From an uncultured Lachnospiraceae bacterium (GTDB lineage Bacteria > Bacillota > Clostridia > Lachnospirales > Lachnospiraceae): a DNA stretch of 64,000 nucleotides. Below, piece by piece: positions 52,068 through 60,552 of the stretch (its first letter is position 1; the number at the start of each line of letters is the position of its first letter). The position numbers and the translations under genes were made by a program. Location: positions 124,001 through 188,000 of the forward strand of contig CAJTLU010000004.1 of assembly GCA_910577175.1 (NCBI GenBank), read 5' to 3'. Below the pieces are notes generated by a model. The model ran no database searches. It saw only the letters and a program-made list of their open reading frames with translations, and had not been told where the DNA came from.

Positions 52068-53543
52068 TCACGGACGTTCCTGTTTTGTCTTTTCTTCCTC
52101 AAACACAAAATACTTGTCTAACGCTTTTAATACCTCGTCCTCTTCCTCTTCGTCCTCTTCATACCGCGCTACCGTTGCCGCTGTTTCGCCGAACGCTTCC
52201 TTTTCCACTGCTCTCGCTCTTACTGCAAGACGGCTTCTGCTCTTCTGTGCCGCCGCATCTTCTGCTTCCGGCTTCTTTGTGGAAGGAAAGCTCCAATTAA
52301 ACTTGGCTGCAATCTCCTCCGTCTCCCCCGTTTCCTTTGCCGGAGTATCTGCCTTTGCGGCTTCTTTGGACTGGATTTCCACGGTCTTCGTCTTCGGAGC
52401 CGTCTGCGTCTTCGCTTTTGGCACCGCGGCTGCCTTCTCCAGTGCTGCCTTAACCGGCTTTGCCTCCTTTGCTGCCTTGGTTTCCTTCGACGCCTTTGCC
52501 TCTTTTGTTTCGTTTACTTCTTTCGTCTCTTTGAATGTCTTTATCTCTGTAAGAGACTCTTCCTTTTCCGTCACCGGGGCAGACTTCTTCTCAGCGCTAT
52601 CCTTCTTCCGGCTTTCCTTTCCGGAATTTTCCTTCAGGTAAGTCTGCCAGTCAAACACAGCCTCTACAGACGCAACGGCAACGCGGATCATATCGTCATC
52701 CGGCTCTCTTGTAGTCAACCCCTGCAGCCAGAGCCCCGGCTTACTCAGCAGATTGATTACCTTGGAATCACTGGAACCGGCAAAACGGATTATCTCATAG
52801 GAAATCCCGGCAAGCACCGGCACAAACAAAATGCGCACTACAAAACGGAGCCATATCGTTTCCACACGGACAAGCAGAAAAAACAATACGCTGATTAACA
52901 TAACAAAAAGCAGAAAGCTTGTGCCACAGCGCTTATGCTGTCTGGAACACGTTCTTACATTCTCTACGGTCGGCTCCATTCCATGTTCGATACAGTTAAT
53001 CGTCTTATGCTCTGCCCCATGATACATAAACACGCGCCGGATATCCTTCATACGTGAAATCAGCACAATATATCCTAAAAAGATAACAACCCGGAGCCCC
53101 CCTTCTAACAGGGTTTTCCACTCATAGGAAATAACGTCTTCATCAATAAAGCTTACTACTGCAAGCGGAAGCAGCATAAATATCGCAATTGCCATAATGA
53201 CAGAACAAAAAACGGTAAAGCCCATAACAATTTTATCTGCCTTTTCCCCGAACTTTTTCCGGAGCCAGAGTTCAAATTTCCCCGGCTCTTCCTCTGCACC
53301 GTCAAAATAAGCAGCCGAAGAAGTGAGCATCTTCACGCCCAATACCAGCGATTCCACAAAACTAACGATACCGCGCACCACCGGTATGCCCAAAATCCTG
53401 TGCCGCTCGATAATACTGCTGCACTCTCCTTTGTCCACTGCAATCTCCCCGTCGGGCTTTCTGACTGCTACCGCATAACGGTTTTTGTTTCTCATCATAA
53501 CGCCTTCTAATACGGCCTGGCCTCCAATACCTGATGATTTCAT
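52068..53543 (-). CDS. DUF1385 membrane protein with long charged C-terminal tail
   Basis: 491 residues from MKSSGIGGQAVLEGVM (ATG 53543, AAGGAGG upstream). The frame runs 110 codons further upstream through tandem repeats, which is not real coding. Residues about 1-305 are the DUF1385 core with MMRNKNRYAVAVR, four to five membrane helices and HGAEHKTINCIE, whose His residues suggest metal binding. Residues about 330-490 form a Lys/Glu/Ala-rich tail absent from typical DUF1385 proteins, probably coiled coil or disordered. The gene sits in the conserved rpmE-prmC-prfA block; function unknown. Confidence 0.85.
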   Translation of the reverse strand: MKSSGIGGQAVLEGVMMRNKNRYAVAVRKPDGEIAVDKGECSSIIERHRILGIPVVRGIVSFVESLVLGVKMLTSSAAYFDGAEEEPGKFELWLRKKFGEKADKIVMGFTVFCSVIMAIAIFMLLPLAVVSFIDEDVISYEWKTLLEGGLRVVIFLGYIVLISRMKDIRRVFMYHGAEHKTINCIEHGMEPTVENVRTCSRQHKRCGTSFLLFVMLISVLFFLLVRVETIWLRFVVRILFVPVLAGISYEIIRFAGSSDSKVINLLSKPGLWLQGLTTREPDDDMIRVAVASVEAVFDWQTYLKENSGKESRKKDSAEKKSAPVTEKEESLTEIKTFKETKEVNETKEAKASKETKAAKEAKPVKAALEKAAAVPKAKTQTAPKTKTVEIQSKEAAKADTPAKETGETEEIAAKFNWSFPSTKKPEAEDAAAQKSRSRLAVRARAVEKEAFGETAATVARYEEDEEEEDEVLKALDKYFVFEEEKTKQERP

Positions 53544-53583
53544 GTTTTCCTCCTTCTCCAAAAGCTGCTTTTCACTAAGCCCC

Positions 53584-54012
53584 TTCCCTCCCGCTTTTTT
53601 TCCGTGCAGGCATCGCACTCCGTGCTCCCCGTGACCGCGCGTCGTTCCGCCGCTTGGTCGCGGGCTACTCTTCCCTCTCGCTTTTTTTCCGTGCAGGCAT
53701 CGCACTCCGTGCTTCCCGTGACCGCGCGGCGTTCCGCCGCTTGGGCGCGGGCTGCTCTTCCCTCTCGCTTTTTTTCCGTGCAGGCATCGCACTCCGTGCT
53801 CCCCGTGACCGCGCGGCGTTCCACCGCTTGGTCGCGGGCTACTTTTCCCTCCCGCTTTTTTCCGTGCAGGCATCGCACTCCGTGCTTCCCGTGACCGCGC
53901 GGCGTTCCGCCGCTTGGTCGCGGGCTACTTTTCCCTCTCGCTTTTTTCCGTGCAGGCATCGCACTTCGTGCTCCCCGTGACCGCGCGGCGTTCCGCCGCT
54001 TGGTCGCGGGCG
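53584..54012. repeat. Five-unit 86-87-bp tandem array
   Basis: The phrase gcatcgcac recurs at 53611, 53698, 53785, 53871 and 53957 (periods 87, 87, 86, 86). Units are nearly identical, GC-rich and contain nested dyads (GACC/GGTC around GGCG/CGCC, and gcac/gtgc). They fill the gap between DUF1385 and rpmE. No spacers separate units, so it is not CRISPR. Confidence 0.9.
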
Positions 54013-54018
54013 CGTTCG

Positions 54019-54066
54019 CCTCTTCCTGGGAGATACAAGTTTACTTGTATCTCCCAGGAAGAGGCT
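54019..54066. repeat. 48-bp near-perfect palindrome
   Basis: Two 23-bp arms (54019-54041 and 54044-54066) pair without a mismatch around two T residues. It lies directly after the tandem array and before the rpmE terminator. Confidence 0.9.
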
Positions 54067-54082
54067 CACTTGGCCTACACGG

Positions 54083-54114
54083 AAAAAGGTTGAGATTTTT
54101 ACAACCTCAACCTG
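54083..54114 (-). terminator. rpmE terminator
   Basis: On the minus strand, stem aggttgag / ctcaacct followed by TTTTT. It separates rpmE from the array. Confidence 0.85.
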
Positions 54115-54137
54115 ATTTTCATTGCTTTTATGTTTTT

Positions 54138-54344
54138 TTAGTTCTGGTTTAAACCATACCTACGGTTGAACTTATCAATAGCACCGCGTGCAGCAACTGC
54201 CTTCTGCTGACCGGTATAGAAGGAATGGCACTTGGAACAAACTTCCACATGGATTTCCTCTTTTGTCGAACCTGTTACGAACTCATTCCCGCAGTTGCAG
54301 GTTACCTTTGCCTGATAATATTTCGGCTGGATTGCTTCTTTCAT
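54138..54344 (-). CDS. rpmE: 50S ribosomal protein L31, zinc-binding type
   Basis: 68 residues from MKEAIQPKYY (ATG 54344, GAGGTG upstream). Zinc Cys residues are seen in CNCG and CSKCH, with FYTGQQK downstream. This is the zinc-containing L31 rather than the zinc-free YtiA form. It is first in the conserved block with DUF1385, prmC and prfA, but is separated from them by a terminator. Confidence 0.96.
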   Translation of the reverse strand: MKEAIQPKYYQAKVTCNCGNEFVTGSTKEEIHVEVCSKCHSFYTGQQKAVAARGAIDKFNRRYGLNQN

Positions 54345-54353
54345 GTCTTTCAC

Positions 54354-54673
54354 CTCTTTATCTCATAACTTAAAACAGCTTTTTTATTATAACATGGTTT
54401 TTTCAAAAAAGCAATAGCAAAATCACCTAAATTTACATTTCGACAAAATTAATAATCTCTGAAAAATAAAAAAGCACCAGGCAAGGAGGAATTTCTACGG
54501 GAATATTGTGAATAACAGGTGCTTTCATGGTCTTAGGAAGCTTTGCTATCAGCATAAAATTCATAAAAAACGATTTAGCGGTACTTAGAGGAAGTCCGGC
54601 AGACGCCCGCGCATGCAAAAATAAGACAACCGTATTCCCTTTACAGGAAAAGATACCCTCCGCTTGTAAGCCG
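54354..54673. other. Gene-poor gap
   Basis: No gene I can support. Two overlapping 61-62-residue frames on opposite strands lack conservation cues. An 8-bp dyad aaagcacc / ggtgcttt (54471-54478, 54518-54525) encloses a GGAGG-like stretch. It may be decayed sequence. Confidence 0.4.
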
Positions 54674-54699
54674 GGGGCTGCGCTTCGTGTGACAGCCCC
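54674..54699 (-). terminator. Terminator of the two-component operon
   Basis: Stem ggggctg / cagcccc (54674-54680, 54693-54699) starting right at the kinase stop codon. Its loop is nearly the same as that of 1386-1421 in the other orientation. Confidence 0.6.
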
Positions 54700-56313
54700 T
54701 TACGAGGCAGTATAATCCAACTCAAACCAAAATTCTACACCGGAAGGATGGTTTTTGACCCCGTATGCCTGGTTATGTGCCTTCATAATCGCCTGTACAA
54801 TTGAAAGGCCGATGCCGCTGCCGCCATACTCCCTCGTTCTTGCTTTATCCACCTTATAAAACTTAATCCAGACCTTCTCAAGCTCTTCTTCCGGAATCGG
54901 ACTGCCGGTATTAAACACCGCCACCCGGACATGGCTCCCCTGCGGAATCACCTTGACCTCGATGATGTTGGCGCCCGCCACATGGTGAAAAGCATTACTG
55001 ATATAGTTTGTCAGTACCTCTTCTATCATATATTCATCCGCCCAGACATACAACGGCTCCGCCTGCTCGAAATGAACGGTGACCTGCTTCTGCTTTGCAA
55101 GAATCTCCGTAGAACTTAATACTGCCTGAATCAGCTCGGTAAGGTCAAACCGGGCAAACTCGACCGGCGTCGTACCAAATTCAAGGTGATTCAGCGTCAG
55201 CAGCTTTTTCACCATCGTATTCATCTTTCCTGCCTCATCGATAATCACGTCACAGTAAAACTCCCGGTCCTCGATGCTCTCGCTGATATTATCCTTCAGT
55301 CCCTCCGCATAGCCTTGAATCAGGGCAATCGGCGTTTTCAACTCATGGGTTACGTTGGACAGAAACTCCTTGCGCACCTCGTCCGCCTGGGTTTTTTTCT
55401 CAATATCCATCTGAAGCTCATTATTGGCGCTCTTTAATTCCGAAATTGTCTGCTCCAGCCGCTCGGCAAGTACGTTGATGCTGTTTCCCAGCTCCCCGAT
55501 TTCATCCCTGCTCCGCACCTGATACTTCACATCAAAATCCAGCTCCGCCATATGCTTTGCAATATCTGCAAGCTGCAGCACCGGGTCGGTAAAACGGCGG
55601 CTTACAAAAAACATGATAACAGAGATAATCACTGCGCTCCCGATGCCGGCATACACCAGAAACTTATTGGCAACCTTCACGCTTTCCTGCATGCTTTCCA
55701 TATTGGAACGCATCAGGACAATCTCTCCGCTTTCCAGAAAGCCGACCAGCTCGATGTACTGGGACTTCATTCTGGCATCATACAAGGAAAAAATACTATA
55801 GTTCTCCGTTTCCAGCTTTAACTGCTTTTCCTTTACTCCTTCACCGTAGCCCGGGAAAAAATAATCTCCGATTAAATCCCGTATCACATCCTCGTCCTGG
55901 TCATACTTCCCGCCGGTTCCGAAAAAATAGCTGATAATCGCCTTCGGCCGGAACGTATCAGAAAGAATGTCATTGATAATCACAGTTGTAATATTGGATT
56001 TGGAACAAAGAATATCAAGCTCCAGGCGGAGCTCATCCGAAATCCCCGCAGAGCTGCTCCCGGAAGCAGACGCATCGCCCGCTTCCGCATCCGTATTGTC
56101 CGGCTGAGCGGGTCCTGCCACATTTTTTTCTGCCTCCGCCAGCAAACGGCTGATTTGTCCGTATACACTACCAAGCGTTTTCTGCTTGCTCACTTCATAA
56201 TACCGGACAAGAAACGTCTCATTCAATACCAGACAAAGCGCCACCGTACCAAAAATAGCCGCAAATGTCAGCACTATCATTTTTACTCGTACGGAACAGG
56301 TCCCGTGCTTCAT
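54700..56313 (-). CDS. Sensor histidine kinase
   Basis: A 537-residue membrane kinase. Membrane helices lie at about 10-32 and 220-245, with an extracytoplasmic sensor of about 185 residues between. HAMP domain at about 245-300, then the phospho-acceptor H box VTHELKTPIALIQGYAEG, the N box VLTNYISNAFHH and the G box GGSGIGLSIVQ. The partner response regulator is encoded three bases upstream. The sensor's ligand is unknown. Confidence 0.94.
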   Translation of the reverse strand: MKHGTCSVRVKMIVLTFAAIFGTVALCLVLNETFLVRYYEVSKQKTLGSVYGQISRLLAEAEKNVAGPAQPDNTDAEAGDASASGSSSAGISDELRLELDILCSKSNITTVIINDILSDTFRPKAIISYFFGTGGKYDQDEDVIRDLIGDYFFPGYGEGVKEKQLKLETENYSIFSLYDARMKSQYIELVGFLESGEIVLMRSNMESMQESVKVANKFLVYAGIGSAVIISVIMFFVSRRFTDPVLQLADIAKHMAELDFDVKYQVRSRDEIGELGNSINVLAERLEQTISELKSANNELQMDIEKKTQADEVRKEFLSNVTHELKTPIALIQGYAEGLKDNISESIEDREFYCDVIIDEAGKMNTMVKKLLTLNHLEFGTTPVEFARFDLTELIQAVLSSTEILAKQKQVTVHFEQAEPLYVWADEYMIEEVLTNYISNAFHHVAGANIIEVKVIPQGSHVRVAVFNTGSPIPEEELEKVWIKFYKVDKARTREYGGSGIGLSIVQAIMKAHNQAYGVKNHPSGVEFWFELDYTAS

Positions 56314-56316
56314 ACG

Positions 56317-56988
56317 CTACACCTCGAATTTATATCCCATTCCCCAGATTGTTTTAATATAATCGCCCTTTTCCCCCATTTTGCTGCGCAGCTTCTTTAC
56401 ATGAGTATCAATCGTTCTGGCATCGCCAAAATAATCATAGTTCCAGACATTATTCAGAATCCGTTCCCGCGACAGCGCAACTCCCTTATTGCTGATAAAA
56501 TAGGCAAGAAGCTCGAACTCCTTTACGCTCAGCTCAATCGGCTTTCCGTCAATAGACACCTGATGCGCCGACCGGTTCAGCACAATCCCGCCAAGCTCCG
56601 TCACCTCTGCTGCCGAAGCCCCGGCTCTGCGCAGAATCGCCTCTACTCTTGCCACCAGGATTTTCGGACTAAACGGCTTGGAAATATACTCGTCCACTCC
56701 CAGCTCAAACCCAAGTAACTCGTCCCGCTCGTCGCTCTTTGCTGTCAGCATAATAATCGGCACGGCAGAATACTGCCGGATTTCACGACATACCTGCCAG
56801 CCGTCCATTTTCGGCATCATCACATCCAGAATAATCAATGCAATGTCCTTTTGTTCAAAAAACAAATCCACCGCCACTTCCCCGTTTTCCGCTTCCAGCA
56901 CTTCATAATTATTCTTTGAGAGGAAATCGTGGACGAGCTTGCGCATACGGCTTTCGTCATCCACTACCAGTATCTTCGTACATTCCAT
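56317..56988 (-). CDS. OmpR-family response regulator
   Basis: A 223-residue regulator. Receiver (about 1-118) with VVDDES, phospho-acceptor Asp in IILDVMMPKMDGW and the Lys in ISKPFSP; winged-helix DNA-binding domain (about 125-222) with the recognition region DARTIDTHVKKLRSKMG. The start ATG 56988 follows AGGAGGTAGG. It works with the kinase encoded directly downstream. Confidence 0.95.
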   Translation of the reverse strand: MECTKILVVDDESRMRKLVHDFLSKNNYEVLEAENGEVAVDLFFEQKDIALIILDVMMPKMDGWQVCREIRQYSAVPIIMLTAKSDERDELLGFELGVDEYISKPFSPKILVARVEAILRRAGASAAEVTELGGIVLNRSAHQVSIDGKPIELSVKEFELLAYFISNKGVALSRERILNNVWNYDYFGDARTIDTHVKKLRSKMGEKGDYIKTIWGMGYKFEV

Positions 56989-57082
56989 CAAACCTACCTC
57001 CTGCCATACAGCCTCTGCTGCTATCCTACCACGGAACTATGTAGATATTGTGTCCGAATCCGTACCGGGCTGTGAACTTTCC

Positions 57083-57694
57083 TTATTCTGCCGCCTCTGC
57101 GCGCTCCTTTAGCTCCTGTTCCCACTCTGACAGGGTTGCCTCCTTCTCAAAAAGCTCCTGCTCCCATGTATGGAGCATTTCCTCTTTTCTCGCCAGCTCA
57201 TCCTTCCAGCCCGCATATTCATCCAGCACCTTCTGCTCATAATCGGCAAACGGAGATGCCGTACCGAACAGACGAATCGCAAACAAAACTACAATCACAA
57301 CGCCCAGTGCCGCTGCAAGCATCGCAAAGCGCCGGGAACGCTCTTTATAGAGCATCATCATCTTATACTCTTTCGAATTTGCCTTGTTTTCCGCAACTTC
57401 CGGCTTTTTCTTTTCCTTTACAGGCTCCGGAAGCGGGCGCAGGCTGCTTTCTGCCACCACGCCGGAATCCAGGATACGGGACCTTAACTCCTGCAGAAAA
57501 GCAATTCCCAGTACCGTTATCAGTGTTCCCTTTTCTACAAGCCTGTTATACAGCTTAACGGTCGCTTTTACATTTGACAAATCCGCCTGGGAGCGGATAT
57601 ATTCCACTACCTCCGCTTCCTTTTTCGCTTCTTTCCATTCCGTTTCGGAGGTAAAGGTAAAGCCCTGATATGTATATGTCGTTCCTTTTTCCAT
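57083..57694 (-). CDS. Single-pass membrane protein with coiled coil
   Basis: 203 residues. The N-terminal domain (about 1-75, TYQGFTFTSETEWKEAKKE) is soluble, one membrane helix lies at about 123-145 (FAMLAAALGVVIVVLFAI), and a Glu/Lys-rich coiled coil (about 150-203) follows. No signal peptide. It lies between the response regulator gene and a larger membrane protein gene on the same strand, so the three may be one unit. Family not recognised. Confidence 0.6.
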   Translation of the reverse strand: MEKGTTYTYQGFTFTSETEWKEAKKEAEVVEYIRSQADLSNVKATVKLYNRLVEKGTLITVLGIAFLQELRSRILDSGVVAESSLRPLPEPVKEKKKPEVAENKANSKEYKMMMLYKERSRRFAMLAAALGVVIVVLFAIRLFGTASPFADYEQKVLDEYAGWKDELARKEEMLHTWEQELFEKEATLSEWEQELKERAEAAE

Positions 57695-57748
57695 CTATCT
57701 GCTCTTCCTTTCTTTGCCGGTAAATTCCCTGCTACATTTCACCTTTTC

Positions 57749-58912
57749 TTACGAATAGGTCTGCTCCGCCTCTCTTTTATTTTTCTTCATCACGCTACGC
57801 AGAATTGCACAGCCAATCAGGATAACAGACAAAATAAGCGCCTGCGTGCCGAACCCCGAAACCCCTTTAAAAAACGGCGCTATGATTTCATGCATCATAT
57901 CACGGATAATATCCTCATACTGCGCCGAATCAGAAAAAATCTCCTCGTCAATGTAGCGCATCGCTATCCTTTCGGCAAGCCCGGCTGCCTTACACACAAC
58001 CCCGCCAAAGAAAACCGGTACGGCGCAGACAATAAAGCCCGGGATATCAAGCCAGTAAAGCAGCACCAGAAGGAGCACTATTCCCAGAATAACGGCATAC
58101 ACGATTGCCCGGACGGCCTGGTTCATTTCCCCCATCGGCCTTACCACATCAAACACCTCCCGGATTTCTGACATATGCGCAAGCTCCGCTGCCGAATCCC
58201 GTATATTCTTCTCTGCCTCCGCGGTAATCTCCCGTGTCTGGCTTCTGGCGGTCTCCCTCATCTCCTGGAGCCATTCCTCCCGGATGGAAGCCATCTCCTC
58301 CTCAATGAGCTTAGAAAAAGCCCCGCTGCCATGAACGGCATCGTACCTTTCCGGAAGCTCCGGAAAGCTGGCAGCGCCATAATCCGCATACTTCCTCAGA
58401 AGCAGCTGCTCAATATCCTCCGAAAACGACCGGCAGAACTCCTTTGAAAAACGCGCGGACTCCGTTCCGGTCCTCCAGAAGGTATAGCTTTCATCAAAGG
58501 CATCCTCACAAAACCTGCCGAAATTCTCCTCCAGCCGTTTCCCCATACTGCTGAAATCGACCTCCGGCTCCGTATCATAGTACGCTGAATGAAGAAAGGC
58601 AAGCACAATCTGGTTCATATCTTCTACGGTAAAGCTGTCACGCAGGATACGCTCCCCCTCCGCAAAATCCGCCAGGTCTGCAGAAACCTCGTCAAACGTC
58701 TCCTGCATCACGACGTCATACAGCCTTTGGGAAAGCTCCAGCTCCTCCGCCGCTTTTTCAATATTCTCCATGGACGCCATCCCCGAAAGCGTTGTCACCA
58801 CCGCGCCGGCAGGCACAAGCGCAAATAACGCCGGAACCAAAAAGAAACTGAACACTACTGCAAAAACAAGTAATACATTCCTGAGCATATTGACACTTTT
58901 TCTATTCTCCAT
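57749..58912 (-). CDS. Uncharacterised membrane protein
   Basis: 387 residues from ATG 58912; the longer frame reads through the upstream hairpin. One N-terminal helix (about 10-35), a helical extracytoplasmic part (about 40-250) with many acidic residues, then two to three helices (about 265-310 and 355-378). I recognise no family. It lies next to the coiled-coil membrane protein gene on the same strand. Confidence 0.6.
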   Translation of the reverse strand: MENRKSVNMLRNVLLVFAVVFSFFLVPALFALVPAGAVVTTLSGMASMENIEKAAEELELSQRLYDVVMQETFDEVSADLADFAEGERILRDSFTVEDMNQIVLAFLHSAYYDTEPEVDFSSMGKRLEENFGRFCEDAFDESYTFWRTGTESARFSKEFCRSFSEDIEQLLLRKYADYGAASFPELPERYDAVHGSGAFSKLIEEEMASIREEWLQEMRETARSQTREITAEAEKNIRDSAAELAHMSEIREVFDVVRPMGEMNQAVRAIVYAVILGIVLLLVLLYWLDIPGFIVCAVPVFFGGVVCKAAGLAERIAMRYIDEEIFSDSAQYEDIIRDMMHEIIAPFFKGVSGFGTQALILSVILIGCAILRSVMKKNKREAEQTYS

Positions 58913-58994
58913 ATGGCTTATCCCCTTTTTCTCTTTTTTCTCTGTAATCTCCGCCGCTTCATAGTCCCCTCGCGTTCTCTTACCCACACAAAAC

Positions 58995-59029
58995 TGCCGC
59001 TCCCCGGGATCAGTTCCATGAGAGCGGCA
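58995..59029 (-). terminator. Possible terminator of the EF-hand gene
   Basis: Stem tgccgctc / gagcggca (58995-59002, 59022-59029) with GTTTTGTG after it on the minus strand. The tail is short. Confidence 0.45.
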
Positions 59030-59155
59030 ACTTACACCTATATTCAGTATAACATAAAGCACTTCTTTTGCAAAGATATTTCTTTGCTTGCGCTTCCACA
59101 GTTTTTAGCGCAATTTTTAGCAGTATTCAGCAGCCTTAAGGTCACGGCGGCCGCC

Positions 59156-60352
59156 CTATAATGCCAGGTCGACGTGCTGCACCGTTCCTGCCGTTCCATT
59201 TTCCCGCAGATAAACGCCGGTCTTCTGGATGATTGCATTTGTGGCATTGGTTTCTGCGTTGTTTAAAGAAAACTTCGTATCGGCACTGCCGAGGAAAATT
59301 GCTCCGACTCCTGCCTCTTTCAAGTCAAGCAAGCGGTTTTCACCATTTTCATCCTTCACCCAGACCTTTAACTGCGAAAAGATTTCGTCTGCCTCGTCAA
59401 TCCAGCCATTGCCGTCGCCGTCATAGGCTGCCAGGTCCGCAAAGCCGTTGCCGCTTTTTGTTCCGAAAAGCTCGCTTCCGTCGTTAATGATTCCGTCGCC
59501 GTTTTTATCTAACGCAAGGTAACCGCTTCCGCTGCCAAGCTCCGAAATCTCTTCCTCCTTGCCGTCCGCATCCAGGTCAAAATAAAACTTCTTATCGCTT
59601 ACCTCTGCAATATTCGAATCCAGATTGATTACTAACGGGTCTTTAAGTACATAGCTTCCCTCTGTATAAACTTCTGTTGCCTGTACAAAGGAACGGGACA
59701 TTTCCACCGTGATGCCAAAGGTAATCTCCCTGCCGTCTGCAGTGCATACCTTTCCCTGCGTACTGTACTCCGTCACCTCATGCTCTGCAAAAAAGCTGGA
59801 CGTTACGGTCTGGATTTTCCATTCCTGTCCTCCGCCTCTCCCTGACGAAACCGGACGCGCAGCACCGCCGGAAATCGACATGCTTCCCATGCTGCTCCCG
59901 ATATTAATCTGAACTGCGCCAGAAGCGCTCCGCTGCTCTTCAAATGCCTGGAAGCGTTCCAGCAGATTTGACGGCTTTTCATTATGGTTATTTTTCCCTG
60001 CCCTGCGCCGCAGACTCTCTAAAATCTTGCGTAACATCTCCAGCTCCAGATCCTCTTTGGAACGAGGCTGTATCTTCATGCCTTCGTCTGTCCGCTTCGT
60101 CTGTGTCTGCTCGGCCAGATTGAGTAACGCCTGCTTCTGCTTCTCTTTCTTTGCCGCTTCTTCCTCTTTCTTTGCCTGTTCTTTCTCCTCCAGACCCTCC
60201 TGGAGCTGCTTTAACATTCCCTTAGACTTGTCGGAAATGTCTACCTTAACGGCATCCTCTGCCTTGGATACCGCCGTCATTGATGTGGAGCTTTGTACCT
60301 TAGAATAAGAACGCTCCGAACTCATGGTAACGGAACCTGCCTGAATTATCAT
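59156..60352 (-). CDS. EF-hand-type calcium-binding protein, no signal peptide
   Basis: 398 residues from MIIQAGSVTMSSERSYSK (ATG 60352, GGAAG upstream). The N-terminal half is Lys/Glu-rich and coiled-coil-like (about 40-115). The C-terminal part holds three EF-hand-like loops: DLDADGKEEEIS, DKNGDGIINDGSE and DGDGNGWIDEADE. No signal peptide, lipobox or membrane helix is visible, so export is not evident. Its target is unknown. Confidence 0.7.
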   Translation of the reverse strand: MIIQAGSVTMSSERSYSKVQSSTSMTAVSKAEDAVKVDISDKSKGMLKQLQEGLEEKEQAKKEEEAAKKEKQKQALLNLAEQTQTKRTDEGMKIQPRSKEDLELEMLRKILESLRRRAGKNNHNEKPSNLLERFQAFEEQRSASGAVQINIGSSMGSMSISGGAARPVSSGRGGGQEWKIQTVTSSFFAEHEVTEYSTQGKVCTADGREITFGITVEMSRSFVQATEVYTEGSYVLKDPLVINLDSNIAEVSDKKFYFDLDADGKEEEISELGSGSGYLALDKNGDGIINDGSELFGTKSGNGFADLAAYDGDGNGWIDEADEIFSQLKVWVKDENGENRLLDLKEAGVGAIFLGSADTKFSLNNAETNATNAIIQKTGVYLRENGTAGTVQHVDLAL

Positions 60353-60552
60353 GAAATCCACTTCCTTTCTTTTTCACGACAAACAACCCGACGCCGACCT
60401 CCTTGTCGGCAAACTACAGATAGCGCCGCCGCACCGGATAAGACCTGCACGACAACCTCTGCTATCTATATCGGCAGAACTTCCGGAAAAAATTAGAAAA
60501 AGAAGGGAAAAAAGTAATTATAACCGCCCTCCCGTTCTCTGTTTCCACCAGC

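Noticed and set aside
53544..53873. N-terminal extension of the DUF1385 protein through the tandem array
   Set aside because: A strong AAGGAGG and family conservation place the start at 53543; the extension is only repeat translation and changes frame between units.
53584..54012. CRISPR array
   Set aside because: Units are contiguous with no unique spacers, and no cas genes are present.
54433..54715. Two 61-62-residue frames in the gap after rpmE
   Set aside because: They overlap on opposite strands, have no convincing ribosome site and no recognisable family.
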